A stretch of DNA of 33,393 nucleotides from SAR202 cluster bacterium (GTDB taxonomy: Bacteria > Chloroflexota > Dehalococcoidia > Lucifugimonadales > JASMAO01). Made by a program: the position numbers and the translations under genes. The stretch is from NCBI GenBank assembly GCA_030754315.1, contig JASMAO010000007.1:1-33393 (forward strand). The letters are read 5' to 3'. Numbering within the stretch: position 1 is the stretch's first letter; each line of letters begins with the position of its first letter. This document shows, piece after piece, positions 24,821 to 32,673 of the stretch. The notes under the pieces were generated by a model. It searched no databases. It saw nothing but the letters and a program-made list of their open reading frames with translations, and was not told the DNA's origin.

Positions 24821-25368
24821 CTAACTACTAACCTCCCATTCACACTTTTGAACCGAATACACGGCTACGTCACCAAGGGGATCATTAACCCGGTCAGCTT
24901 TGCAAAGGATGTCTTTGAACTTGAATCTCAATCGATTCGGAACCCCAAGATTGCGAGCGTTACTGACTCCAGCCCGCACCCTAATACGCTGTAAATAGAA
25001 CTCCTCAAACCCGAGCGTCTCAACGCATCTTGTCGCTCTCACATGGCGTCGAAAACCTTTATCCAGACATTATCCCACGCTCCCTATTCCATTCTCACAT
25101 CCACTGTATTGATCGACATTGATATTGGTTAATCCGATGAGTTGACTGAATCGCCAGATTCCAAAGACGAATCTCTCGCCGTGCTCTACATTCAACATTG
25201 TTATTCGCACAAAAAAGTCCGTGCTGACACCGTCGTGATTCCGTCCATCCAACCCAAGTGATTTAGCAAATGTTCCCGATTCTTCTCCGTAAGAGCGACC
25301 AGCGCCTTCTCATCTACCATCGCTAATAGCTTCATCCTGGTATTCTCTCTAACGTTGAGTGTCGGCAT
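24821..25368 (-). pseudogene. Decayed RimJ/RimL-type GNAT N-acetyltransferase
   Basis: Two reading frames together reconstruct a full-length GNAT acetyltransferase, about 182 codons, close to B. subtilis YdaF. The first frame starts at ATG 25368 and gives LTEKNREHLLNHLGWMD, like the EKNREHL-x-WLPW motif. A frameshift near 25200-25245 moves the signal into a second frame. That frame reads GERFVFGIWRFSQLIGL, then hits TAA at 25070-25072. It continues in the same frame with LGFEEFYLQRIRVRAG, VSNARNLGVPNRLRF and VAVYSVQKCEW, matching the family C-terminus. The acetyl-CoA loop (Q/R-x-x-G-x-G/A) is degraded to RRHVRA. The intact family modifies the N-terminus of ribosomal proteins or similar targets. 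It diverges from larB. Confidence 0.7.
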
Positions 25369-25537
25369 CAAAGATTCTCAGGCTGATCTCTTCAGTGATA
25401 TCATATTCCCGCTGGTTCACCAGTCAATCCTAATCACCCAGAGCCCACCAACCTTCAGGCCGGATAAACAAACTATCGAAAATTCGCGACTCCGTACCAC
25501 CTTGGAAAAAGTCAGAAATGGCACGTTGAGTGTCGGC
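25352..25537 (+). repeat. 15-bp direct repeat pair around the larB 5' end
   Basis: ACGTTGAGTGTCGGC occurs exactly at 25352-25366 and again at 25523-25537, a period of 171 bp, which is 57 codons. The first copy overlaps the start of the GNAT pseudogene; the second lies within larB. Confidence 0.6.
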
Positions 25538-26245
25538 GATGCCTTGGATCAACTCAGTGTTTTGACTTACGAGGACCTAGATTTTGCAAAAGTCGATCAC
25601 CACCGCGGACTACGTAAGGGTTTCCCAGAAGTTGTGTTCGGCGAAGGCAAATCTCCTGAGCAAATTGCCACAATAGCTGAGGCTATCCTCAAGTCATCAG
25701 ACCGCCTCCTCATCACACGAACAACCGAAGCGGCATTTGACGCCGTCCGCTTACGTGCTCCTGACGTAAGCTACGACCAAACCGCCCGTACAATCTCGGT
25801 GAACCGACAGGGCAACCAGACACTGACTCCAGGTATTGTGATCGCCAGCGCCGGTACTGCCGATCTACCCGTTGCTAGAGAAGCGGCTGTCGTTGCCGAA
25901 ATGATGGGTTGTAAGGTTGGTAAAATAGACGACGTGGGTGTGGCCGGTATACACAGGCTCTTTGATACACTACCTTCTCTCCGGCAAGCACAGGTAATCG
26001 TAGCAGTTGCCGGTATGGAGGGAGCGCTTCCTTCAGTCATAGCTGGACTCGTTCAAGCACCGGTAATCGCCGTGCCAACTAGCGTTGGATACGGCGCCAG
26101 TTTCGGGGGTATAGCCGCACTCCTTGCAATGCTTAACAGTTGCTCCGAAGGATTAGCAGTGGTTAACATAGACAATGGTTTCGGCGCTGGTTACCTCGCC
26201 GCTCTCATAGTAAAACTTGGGCACGCACAAACCTCGCAAGATTGA
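25502..26245 (+). CDS. larB: Pyridinium-3,5-biscarboxylic acid mononucleotide synthase LarB
   Basis: LarB carboxylates and hydrolyses nicotinic acid adenine dinucleotide, starting nickel-pincer cofactor synthesis. It resembles AIR carboxylase (PurE). Key segments are FAKVDHHRGLRKGFPEVVFGEGKSP, VIASAGTADLPVAREA, KIDDVGVAGIHRL, VAVAGMEGALPSVIAGL and PVIAVPTSVGYGASFGG. The frame is open from a TTG at 25355, but residues encoded by 25355-25480 resemble no LarB and overlap the GNAT pseudogene start. The TTG at 25502 gives 247 residues, close to the usual length, though the family's N-terminal helix would prefer a start a few codons earlier and no Shine-Dalgarno supports any choice. An inverted repeat CTGGT-TC-ACCAG at 25412-25423 lies in the upstream region. 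Confidence 0.9.
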   Translation: MEKVRNGTLSVGDALDQLSVLTYEDLDFAKVDHHRGLRKGFPEVVFGEGKSPEQIATIAEAILKSSDRLLITRTTEAAFDAVRLRAPDVSYDQTARTISVNRQGNQTLTPGIVIASAGTADLPVAREAAVVAEMMGCKVGKIDDVGVAGIHRLFDTLPSLRQAQVIVAVAGMEGALPSVIAGLVQAPVIAVPTSVGYGASFGGIAALLAMLNSCSEGLAVVNIDNGFGAGYLAALIVKLGHAQTSQD

Positions 26246-26266
26246 CCATCTTTCATCCCAACCCAT

Positions 26267-27397
26267 TCACGTTGAAAATTTAGAGTGGCCCAAGTCCGAA
26301 TCAAACACGGTCTCGAAAACGTATATCCCTATATCACGATTCTCCTGGAACGATAGCACATCAAATTCACCGTTGTAACCAATGATGGGTATCCGGAGTT
26401 CGTGGCCAGAAGCATGGGATCTCAGGCCAAGAGGTAACTCCACCTCTTCAGGATTGCCAAATACTACGTCAGCCTCTCCTGTCACAACAATATCGCCAAT
26501 GCGATCCTCTGGCAGCATCCAAATTGCAGCCGCTTGATCTCGAATCAACGCATCTTCAACACCATCCACCCCTCTCAAAATTTCCACCGCATCGCTAACC
26601 GGCCCGGATTCCATATAGACATTCACGCAACCGCCAAGATTGGAGTGGTGACGTATATATCTATCCTTAATGATCGGGACAATCTCTCCTTTCAACCCAC
26701 TGTTTACAAGTGCCAAGCCTAAATCTACCATCCGATTCTTGGGCGACATTCCATGATCCGCCGTCACAAAAACAGTGGCCCCACAGTGTGTCTCTAAAAG
26801 ACGCCCTATAGCATCGTCAATTATAGTTAGATGTTCCTGGGACTCCGGCTCATCTGGACCGTACATGTGCATAGCAAAGTCAGTCGTGGACACATATACA
26901 ACATCGTACTGTTTCCGAGTCATAGCCACTCGTGCTGCATCTATTGACCACCCATTGACCTCTAGCGAGTAAATTTTTGAGGGCAGTCCGATCTCATCTA
27001 CTATCCAATCTGGTGGGCACTCCGATGAAATTGACATAGTTGCTCCATCACCGAGCAATGTTCTTAGCTTATCCTTCGATGTTACCAGCAGTGAATTCTT
27101 GCCAACACACTCCGCCCGCTGAAATATCGTCTCGGCACGTATGAATTCCGATGACTCCATATATATGCCCTCTCCGGTTCCTCGAACAAACTGGAAATTA
27201 GAGGCGATTCCATGGTGAACCGGATAGGTGCCGGTTACTATAGATACGTTATTGACGTTGGTCACTGATGGCATCAAGCATCGGCCAATATTTTTGAACC
27301 CCTTACTACCCATTTCGCCCAGAATTGGCACTTCGCAACTTTCCAGGTACTCTGGATCCAAACCATCAATACAAATCACAACTACTGGTATGTCCAT
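26267..27397 (-). CDS. phnA: Phosphonoacetate hydrolase (PhnA-like, alkaline phosphatase superfamily)
   Basis: The 376-residue protein resembles phosphonoacetate hydrolase along its length. This zinc enzyme splits the carbon-phosphorus bond of phosphonoacetate to acetate and phosphate. Metal ligands and nucleophile are in place: Asp11 in VVICIDG, Thr46 in MPSVTNVNNVSIVTG, the Asp and His of STTDFAMHMYGP, Asp-His in VTADHGMSPKNRM, and a late His in LRSHASGHE. SKDKLRTLLGDG and LPEDRIGDIVV are further family matches. There is no signal peptide, so it is cytosolic. The ATG at 27397 was chosen over 27439 because the family starts close to this point and a GGGGGA lies just upstream. No other phosphonate gene is in the window. 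It diverges from the DUF3090 gene. Confidence 0.85.
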   Translation of the reverse strand: MDIPVVVICIDGLDPEYLESCEVPILGEMGSKGFKNIGRCLMPSVTNVNNVSIVTGTYPVHHGIASNFQFVRGTGEGIYMESSEFIRAETIFQRAECVGKNSLLVTSKDKLRTLLGDGATMSISSECPPDWIVDEIGLPSKIYSLEVNGWSIDAARVAMTRKQYDVVYVSTTDFAMHMYGPDEPESQEHLTIIDDAIGRLLETHCGATVFVTADHGMSPKNRMVDLGLALVNSGLKGEIVPIIKDRYIRHHSNLGGCVNVYMESGPVSDAVEILRGVDGVEDALIRDQAAAIWMLPEDRIGDIVVTGEADVVFGNPEEVELPLGLRSHASGHELRIPIIGYNGEFDVLSFQENRDIGIYVFETVFDSDLGHSKFST

Positions 27398-27494
27398 TGA
27401 TCCCCCACACAGATTCCTTTCAGTAACATGATATCTCATTCGTATACGAAGACTAGACCTGGTTGCAACGGAGTACTAAGATTGGATTCAGAAA

Positions 27495-28013
27495 ATGTCT
27501 GAGCCAAAAATCCAATTCGCAAATGTTTCCTTCTTGAATGCCGAAGCTCTCGGAGAACCGGGTAATCGGGTTTTTCGCATCACGGCCAGTAGCGGCACTA
27601 GTAAAGCGACTATCTGGTTAGAAAAAGAACAGCTGCTCCAAGTCGCTTTGGCCGTCAACCAGCTTTTGGGTAACCTGCCAGAAGAATCAAAACCTAATAT
27701 GGATATCCACGCTCTTGAGGCTCCGGAATCATCTACACTCGACTTTAAAACGGGCAAGATAGTGCTTGGATACGACAATGCTTCAGGACAGTTTATGATT
27801 GATGCACATGACATTGAATCCCCGGAGGAGGAGAATGCCGAGATACGCGTTTGGTCCAACCAGATCCAGATAGAGGCATTTGCGAACCAGGCGCTTGAAG
27901 TGTGCGCATCCGGTCGGCCTATTTGTACGCTATGCGGTGGATCTATCAATCCTGAGGGACACACTTGCCCACGCACAAACGGACACAATTCCATCCACAT
28001 CGAGTATCCTTGA
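27495..28013 (+). CDS. DUF3090 family protein
   Basis: The 172-residue cytosolic protein matches the DUF3090 family. It has a beta-rich N-terminal part (ASSGTSKATIWLEKEQLLQVALAVNQLL), the acidic middle segment, the IRVWSNQIQIEAFANQALEVC block, and a C-terminal zinc-like cluster CTLCGGSINPEGHTC followed by NGH. The function is unknown. In Actinobacteria this gene lies beside an SCO1664-family gene and often near cysQ, the same arrangement seen here. The ATG at 27495 begins just after a weak GGA. The SCO1664-like gene begins 43 bp later in the same direction. Confidence 0.88.
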   Translation: MSEPKIQFANVSFLNAEALGEPGNRVFRITASSGTSKATIWLEKEQLLQVALAVNQLLGNLPEESKPNMDIHALEAPESSTLDFKTGKIVLGYDNASGQFMIDAHDIESPEEENAEIRVWSNQIQIEAFANQALEVCASGRPICTLCGGSINPEGHTCPRTNGHNSIHIEYP

Positions 28014-28056
28014 AAAGACTACTTTTGTTTTCAAGACGAACGTCCTTACGGATCCT

Positions 28057-28833
28057 ATGGAACAACCCAAGCCCAAATCTCAGACAGGTAGTAACTCAAA
28101 CCGCATTCCCGTTGCATTGACGGGTAGCATAGCCCTTGACACACTAACCGCTGGCGAAATCATAGACGTCAAGCGGATCATAACTGGATCAAATCAAACC
28201 TTCCTTGTTCGAATAGATGCGGGACCAGGCAAGTATATTCAGGCCATCTATAAACCGGAAAAAGGAGAGCAACCTCTCTACGACTTTCCCTCGGGTTCTC
28301 TATACAAGAGAGAATACGCAGCTTATATTTTCAGCCAGTCTCTCGGATGGCCAAACATTCCCGTAACAACGATTAGAAATGGACCCCACGGAATCGGGTC
28401 TGTTCAACTTTTTTTGGACGCGGACCCTCAAATAACCTACTTCAACCTGGTCTGTGAACAACGGGAGGAATTACTATCCATATCAGTATTTGATATCGCG
28501 GTTAACAACGCAGACCGAAAAGGCGGCCACTGTTTACTCGGACGGGATCAGCGGATCTGGAGTATTGATCATGGGCTAACCTTTCATCCAGTCTTTAAAA
28601 TGCGAACAGTAATGCAAGAGTTTTGGGGTGCGCCTATTCCGGCTCCGCTTATCGACGACATGCGCAGAGTCGCGAACGAACTCGAATCCAAATTAGGAAC
28701 TGCGATCCTTCTGTCCAAAGTTCTAGACGAATCCGAACTTAACGCTCTTCACCGCCGACTTGAGTCTCTCCTCCACGATCGCATTATTCCTTCATTTAAT
28801 TCATACGCCAATCTCCCGTGGCCTCTCGTTTAG
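28057..28833 (+). CDS. SCO1664 family protein (PI3/PI4-kinase-like fold)
   Basis: The 258-residue protein matches the SCO1664 family, distant relatives of phosphatidylinositol 3/4-kinases. Diagnostic segments are FLVRIDAGPGKYIQAIYKPEKGEQPLYDFP, GSLYKREYAAYIFSQSLGW, the HGIGSVQLF segment, VFDIAVNNADRKGGHCLLG (catalytic-loop type) and WSIDHGLTFHPVFKMRTV (metal-binding type). The kinase-like residues are retained, but no substrate is known. The frame is open from 27880 inside the DUF3090 gene; the ATG at 28057 gives the family length and avoids a long overlap. It is probably the second gene of a two-gene operon. Confidence 0.85.
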   Translation: MEQPKPKSQTGSNSNRIPVALTGSIALDTLTAGEIIDVKRIITGSNQTFLVRIDAGPGKYIQAIYKPEKGEQPLYDFPSGSLYKREYAAYIFSQSLGWPNIPVTTIRNGPHGIGSVQLFLDADPQITYFNLVCEQREELLSISVFDIAVNNADRKGGHCLLGRDQRIWSIDHGLTFHPVFKMRTVMQEFWGAPIPAPLIDDMRRVANELESKLGTAILLSKVLDESELNALHRRLESLLHDRIIPSFNSYANLPWPLV

Positions 28834-28946
28834 CCAGCAAAGTTCTGCCATCCAAACGTTGTCCAAATGGTTCAATCCTGGGAAAATCGGTGCTGTTGAC
28901 CTCAAAGGTCTCCGGTCATAAACCAGCCCAAATCTCATGCCGCCTA

Positions 28947-29906
28947 TCAAAAAAACCGCAGCCCAAACACTCTGTTAAGCCATACTTTAAACCTATGCCT
29001 GAACTTGAGATTACGTGTAACGAAGTCCACTAGTTTTGACGAACCGAAGATCACAGGCTCTGACCATCGCTTTAAATCTGCAACAGTTGTCTGGCCGGAC
29101 CTCAACGACGGCATTATCTCCCCCATAGGCCTCCAATCAATACTACCGCCGCCGGAACCGAAGCCTGAGGCCACCATTACTGTGCCGCCCGCTTCCTGTA
29201 CTAGTAAAACCCCCGCAGCAATGTCCCATATACGTGGGTTGCCTGCAACCGTGTACTGCAGTACACCCCGTGCGGTCATTGCAAGATCGTAAGCTATGCT
29301 CCCAGTATTTCTAACCTCACCTAGTTTCCCGTGTAGTGGTTTCTTCACACTAAAAACATTTCGAAACATTCCCGGCAGGGTAGTTAGGCGAGCCAAGCCA
29401 GGCTCTCCAACATCGCATATCGCCACCGGCTCTGACTCACAATAAGTCCCCGCCCCTTTGCGGGCGTGGAACAAAATGCCATCATTTTCCCCTGGCCACG
29501 GCACATGGATCGCTGCAACAACAGGAATTCCTCGGAACAAAACTCCAACAGAGCACGCATAGACCGGGAGTCCGTTGAGAAAGTTCTTAGTTCCATCAAG
29601 GGGATCTACGACCCACACGAAATCTGGTACAAGTTCCTCATCGCCACCTTCGTCTTCTTCTCCAACAAATAGATGGGCAGGGAATTGGCTAGAAACCGCA
29701 TGCTGGATGATCGCTTGACTTTCGTTGTCAACGTCAGTGACGGGATCGGTTTCATCTTTGTCTTTGAACTTCACTTCGAGGGCCGTCCCGAACCTTTGGG
29801 TAAGTAATCTGCCTGCTCTGCGGACTGCATCGACGGCACAAGCCTCGATCTCTTCGAGGGTTGCGGCGTCAACAAACACTTCATTGGTCAATAAAGTCGG
29901 TCCCAA
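28947..29906 (-). CDS. Inositol monophosphatase/CysQ-family phosphatase
   Basis: This 319-residue magnesium-dependent phosphatase belongs to the FIG superfamily. The metal-binding motifs are present: DPVTDVDNESQ, FVGEEDEGG, VVDPLDGTKNFLNGLP, and WDIAAGVLLVQEAGG near the C-terminus. Substrates in the family include inositol phosphates, histidinol phosphate and the sulfur-metabolism by-product PAP (CysQ). Sequence alone does not separate these. Position beside DUF3090 and SCO1664 homologues, as in Actinobacteria where CysQ sits nearby, slightly favours CysQ. The C-terminus carries an extra basic segment of about 20 residues. Its TTG start overlaps the end of the DUF402 gene by 19 bp, indicating translational coupling. 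Confidence 0.9.
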   Translation of the reverse strand: MGPTLLTNEVFVDAATLEEIEACAVDAVRRAGRLLTQRFGTALEVKFKDKDETDPVTDVDNESQAIIQHAVSSQFPAHLFVGEEDEGGDEELVPDFVWVVDPLDGTKNFLNGLPVYACSVGVLFRGIPVVAAIHVPWPGENDGILFHARKGAGTYCESEPVAICDVGEPGLARLTTLPGMFRNVFSVKKPLHGKLGEVRNTGSIAYDLAMTARGVLQYTVAGNPRIWDIAAGVLLVQEAGGTVMVASGFGSGGGSIDWRPMGEIMPSLRSGQTTVADLKRWSEPVIFGSSKLVDFVTRNLKFRHRFKVWLNRVFGLRFF

Positions 29907-30505
29907 CCATCAAAAAGTGTGGGGATTGGCCAGTTAGGATCAGGTCTCCATCGATCCCACCCATCACAAAAGGGGGGCCTGGCTGCAAGCATAGATTCCA
30001 ACACCGCCTCTCCCTCCTCCTTAAGTTCAAAAGCCAGTTTTTGGGAAATCAAACCTTCTTCAACAGCCTCCCGCAACTCATCTTCATCCTTCCATCTCCA
30101 CTCCTCTTGATTTGAACTAATAACAATGTCAAGAGCAAGGTCCATATAGTCAAATCCAAAATGCGTCCGGGTCAGTGGTTTCTCGAGGTTGACATACCAT
30201 TTCAAAAACTCCGAAAACCCTGGTTGCCACAGAACAAGAACACTATGAGACGCGCCCGGAGTGACCAATCGCAACGTCTCAATCTTCTGGCTTTCGTCGG
30301 CCAATCTCCATTCCTGCTTCGGTATACGAAGAGTTCCTCCTTCAAGTGTCACTGGCTTACGCCATAAAGTTCCCGAAGGGATATATAAAGCCAGTAAATC
30401 AGGCGAATCCAGGATAACAATCTGAGGCCGGCCCGACCACACCTTACCCTCCCAAACCTCTCTGAGCACTATCTGGTCACCAATTACCCACCGATGTTCC
30501 CCCAC
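29888..30505 (-). CDS. DUF402 family protein
   Basis: The 205-residue protein fits the DUF402 family (FomD-like fold). Members include a nucleoside diphosphate/cation-dependent phosphatase and an intermediate hydrolase in fosfomycin synthesis, but most are unassigned. It shows WSGRPQIVILDSPDLLALYIPSG, YVNLEKPLTRTHFGFDYMDLALDIVI and the conserved WRWKDEDELREAVEEG, with the acidic residues that bind metal in the family. The GTG start has a strong purine-rich Shine-Dalgarno, GAGGAGGAG, directly upstream. It overlaps the phosphatase gene by 19 bp and lies 181 bp downstream of mazG, so the three may form one operon. Confidence 0.88.
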   Translation of the reverse strand: MGEHRWVIGDQIVLREVWEGKVWSGRPQIVILDSPDLLALYIPSGTLWRKPVTLEGGTLRIPKQEWRLADESQKIETLRLVTPGASHSVLVLWQPGFSEFLKWYVNLEKPLTRTHFGFDYMDLALDIVISSNQEEWRWKDEDELREAVEEGLISQKLAFELKEEGEAVLESMLAARPPFCDGWDRWRPDPNWPIPTLFDGWDRLY

Positions 30506-30686
30506 CCCTCTCCTCCTCTAACCTTAGCAGCGCGGCGCAGTGTATCGGCGAACGCGAGCACAGTCAAATCTTTGTAAAAACCGGTCCGGTTGCCATATGG
30601 AAAAAACGGGGAGCATCGCCCAGGTCCGTGGAACCCAAATAGCAGCAGTTAGGATAGCGTTGATGGTCTGCACTATACCATTCCCC

Positions 30687-31502
30687 TTAAGAAATTTCCG
30701 TGCCATCTTCCGATACCGGCAAATCTGACAACTCTAATTTGGCCTGGCTCCACAACAGATCCTGTTCACCTATAGAAACCTCCTCCAACGACAAGCCGCT
30801 CTGGTCACTTATGTGCTCCATTTTCGCAAACCGATTTTGGAACCGAATGCCAGCGCGTCGTAGCGAATCCTCAGCGTCTACATTGAGCCATCTAGCCATG
30901 TTAACCAACGAGAATAGAACATCCCCCAATTCAGATTCTCTTTCTTCCGGCGTCTTCGCATTCACGAGCTCATCTAACTCTTCTCGGACCTTGTCCACAA
31001 CGCCACCAACATCCTCCCAATCAAACCCAATCGTAGCGGCGCGTTCCTGCAGAGCTTGAGCCAAAGCCAACGCCGGAAGTGACATCGTAACTCCCGCAAG
31101 AACCGATTCGCTCCGACCTCTCTCATCTCGTTTAATCTCTTCCCACTGAGCGGCAACCTGATATGGTTCTTTCGGGCTAGCTTCAGAAAAAACGTGCGGG
31201 TGACGCCTGATGAGTTTGTCCTCCTCTAAACGAAAAATGTCTCCGATGGAGAATTCACCATTCTCTACTCCGAAAACAATCTGGAAAGCCATGTGTGCTA
31301 AAACATCTCCGACCTCTTCAGCTATATGGAGTGGATTGCCCTCTTCAATGGCATCGATAAGTTCATAAACTTCTTCCAGAAGTTGTTTTTTCATCGACTC
31401 TCTGCTTTGCTCACGGTCCCACGAACAACCAGCCGGACCACGGAGTCGAGATATCAATTCAAACAGGCCGTCGAAGCTATTTTCAAACGTTGCGTTTTCC
31501 AT
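30687..31502 (-). CDS. mazG: Nucleoside triphosphate pyrophosphohydrolase MazG
   Basis: MazG removes pyrophosphate from NTPs and dNTPs, including damaged ones, and can lower ppGpp-linked signalling. The 271-residue protein has both family domains. The first holds LRGPAGCSWDREQSRESMKKQL, LLEEVYELIDAIEEG and AEEVGDVLAHM. The second, from about residue 140, holds RAATIGFDWEDVGGV, VREELDELV and SELGDVLFSLVNMARW. Both carry the EExxE-type metal motif. The ATG at 31502 has GGTGA about 9 nt upstream; a TTG at 31526 would add eight residues without support. It diverges from the DUF1461 gene with only 23 bp between starts. Confidence 0.95.
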   Translation of the reverse strand: MENATFENSFDGLFELISRLRGPAGCSWDREQSRESMKKQLLEEVYELIDAIEEGNPLHIAEEVGDVLAHMAFQIVFGVENGEFSIGDIFRLEEDKLIRRHPHVFSEASPKEPYQVAAQWEEIKRDERGRSESVLAGVTMSLPALALAQALQERAATIGFDWEDVGGVVDKVREELDELVNAKTPEERESELGDVLFSLVNMARWLNVDAEDSLRRAGIRFQNRFAKMEHISDQSGLSLEEVSIGEQDLLWSQAKLELSDLPVSEDGTEIS

Positions 31503-31525
31503 GACACATTTCACCATTCCAGACA

Positions 31526-32302
31526 ATGTCGGTTTGTAGGCGTATAGTAATATCCGTGTTGAATTATATATCTCCCAGGGGTCTCCGGCTTATCATCACG
31601 GCGCTGTTTATCGCAACAGTGCCGGTCTTCCTTATATCCACAAATGTGCGCGTTGTCATTAATATGACCTCCCTCTATAGTTACGGATTCGACCGATTTG
31701 ATATCCCAACCTCCACGGGCATTGAACATACAGAGTTAATGTCAGCAGCAGATCAGATACGTGAGTATTTCAACAATGACGAAGATCTGCTTGACGTACG
31801 GATTTTTCAGAGAGGAATACGGCGAAGTATTTTCAATGATAGAGAAATACTCCATATGAGAGACGTCAAAGGCCTCGTGAATGGAGTACATGCAGTCCAA
31901 ATCTCCACTGGGTTTTTTCTAATTGCCGTTGTAGTAATTGGATTCACCGTCTACAGGAGCCAATTTGCTCCTTCTCTCGCTGAACTTGCCAGCCTCAGTG
32001 GTTTAACAACTTTAGGACTAGTGATACTCGTTGGATTAAGCTCATTGATTGGATTCGACCGACTGTTCCTGGCATTCCATTTGATAAGCTTCAGCAACGA
32101 CCTTTGGCAGTTGGACCCCGGCACTGACATGCTAATCACAATATTTCCACAAAATTTCTTTTTTGCTGCAACAATGATTATTGCGGGCCTATCCATCACC
32201 CAAGCACTACTCCTAACCATCATCAAACCTTTGTGGCTTAAAACCGCTCCGTGGCGACCAATTCAAGATCGACACATGTTGCTCACACATAGAAAACCCT
32301 GA
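31526..32302 (+). CDS. DUF1461/TIGR01906 family membrane protein
   Basis: The 258-residue integral membrane protein has a hydrophobic helix near residues 20-42. An external domain of about 90 residues follows, with the family signature FNDREILHMRDVKGLV. Three more helices come at about residues 125-145, 160-180 and 210-235. The motif FHLISFSNDLWQLDPGTDMLITIFPQNFF near the third helix is typical of the family. Function is unknown; relatives are found in many Chloroflexota and Firmicutes. No Shine-Dalgarno precedes the ATG. Since its start lies 23 bp from the mazG start, its promoter must overlap mazG. Confidence 0.85.
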   Translation: MSVCRRIVISVLNYISPRGLRLIITALFIATVPVFLISTNVRVVINMTSLYSYGFDRFDIPTSTGIEHTELMSAADQIREYFNNDEDLLDVRIFQRGIRRSIFNDREILHMRDVKGLVNGVHAVQISTGFFLIAVVVIGFTVYRSQFAPSLAELASLSGLTTLGLVILVGLSSLIGFDRLFLAFHLISFSNDLWQLDPGTDMLITIFPQNFFFAATMIIAGLSITQALLLTIIKPLWLKTAPWRPIQDRHMLLTHRKP

Positions 32303-32673
32303 TTTCAAACACCACATTACTAGTCAAGAGAGCAGAAATCATATGTGACACCGGAACGGATGGCATGGATCAAATATAGGTGGCCCTCCTATCAGTCCTA
32401 TAGATTTTTGTAGTAGACTCCATTGCCAATAGGCTAAAGTTACGGGAATTGGGCCAACATTAAGGCCCAAGTTTACCGCTTGTTCACGAGGAAAACCCAT
32501 GCGTTGGAACAGAACCTAGACAAAGAAGCATCTGCCCGGTTGCTAGCAAATGGAAACACGCCCAGAGGTTGCCCCGGTTTCTAGTCGAGACATCGTGAGG
32601 GATTGTTGGATATTTGCACCCGGCACATTTTGTTTATTCACACCGAGCGCTTCGGCATGAAATGGAGTAAATA
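32303..32673. other. 371-bp spacer with two inverted repeats
   Basis: No credible gene is present. TATAGG (32375-32380) can pair with CCTATA (32397-32402), directly followed by GATTTTT, a weak terminator for the upstream gene. TTGGGCC (32449-32455) and GGCCCAA (32464-32470) form a perfect 7-bp stem with an 8-nt loop but no T-run after it. Confidence 0.45.
32375..32409 (+). terminator. Possible terminator after the DUF1461 gene
   Basis: The TATAGG/CCTATA arms are followed by GATTTTT, 73 bp past the stop codon. The stem is short and its loop is 16 nt, so this is only tentative. Confidence 0.3.

Noticed and set aside
24788..24994. 68-codon plus-strand frame
   Set aside because: It is antisense to the conserved C-terminal part of the GNAT pseudogene, which explains its open character.
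27488..28000. Open frame of 170 codons on the minus strand
   Set aside because: It lies fully antisense to the DUF3090 gene, which has clear family motifs; its residues show no family and are a shadow of that gene.
30524..30706. 60-codon frame between mazG and the DUF402 gene
   Set aside because: It starts inside mazG, lacks a ribosome binding site and known motifs. A 40-codon in-frame extension after the mazG stop was also considered and not supported.
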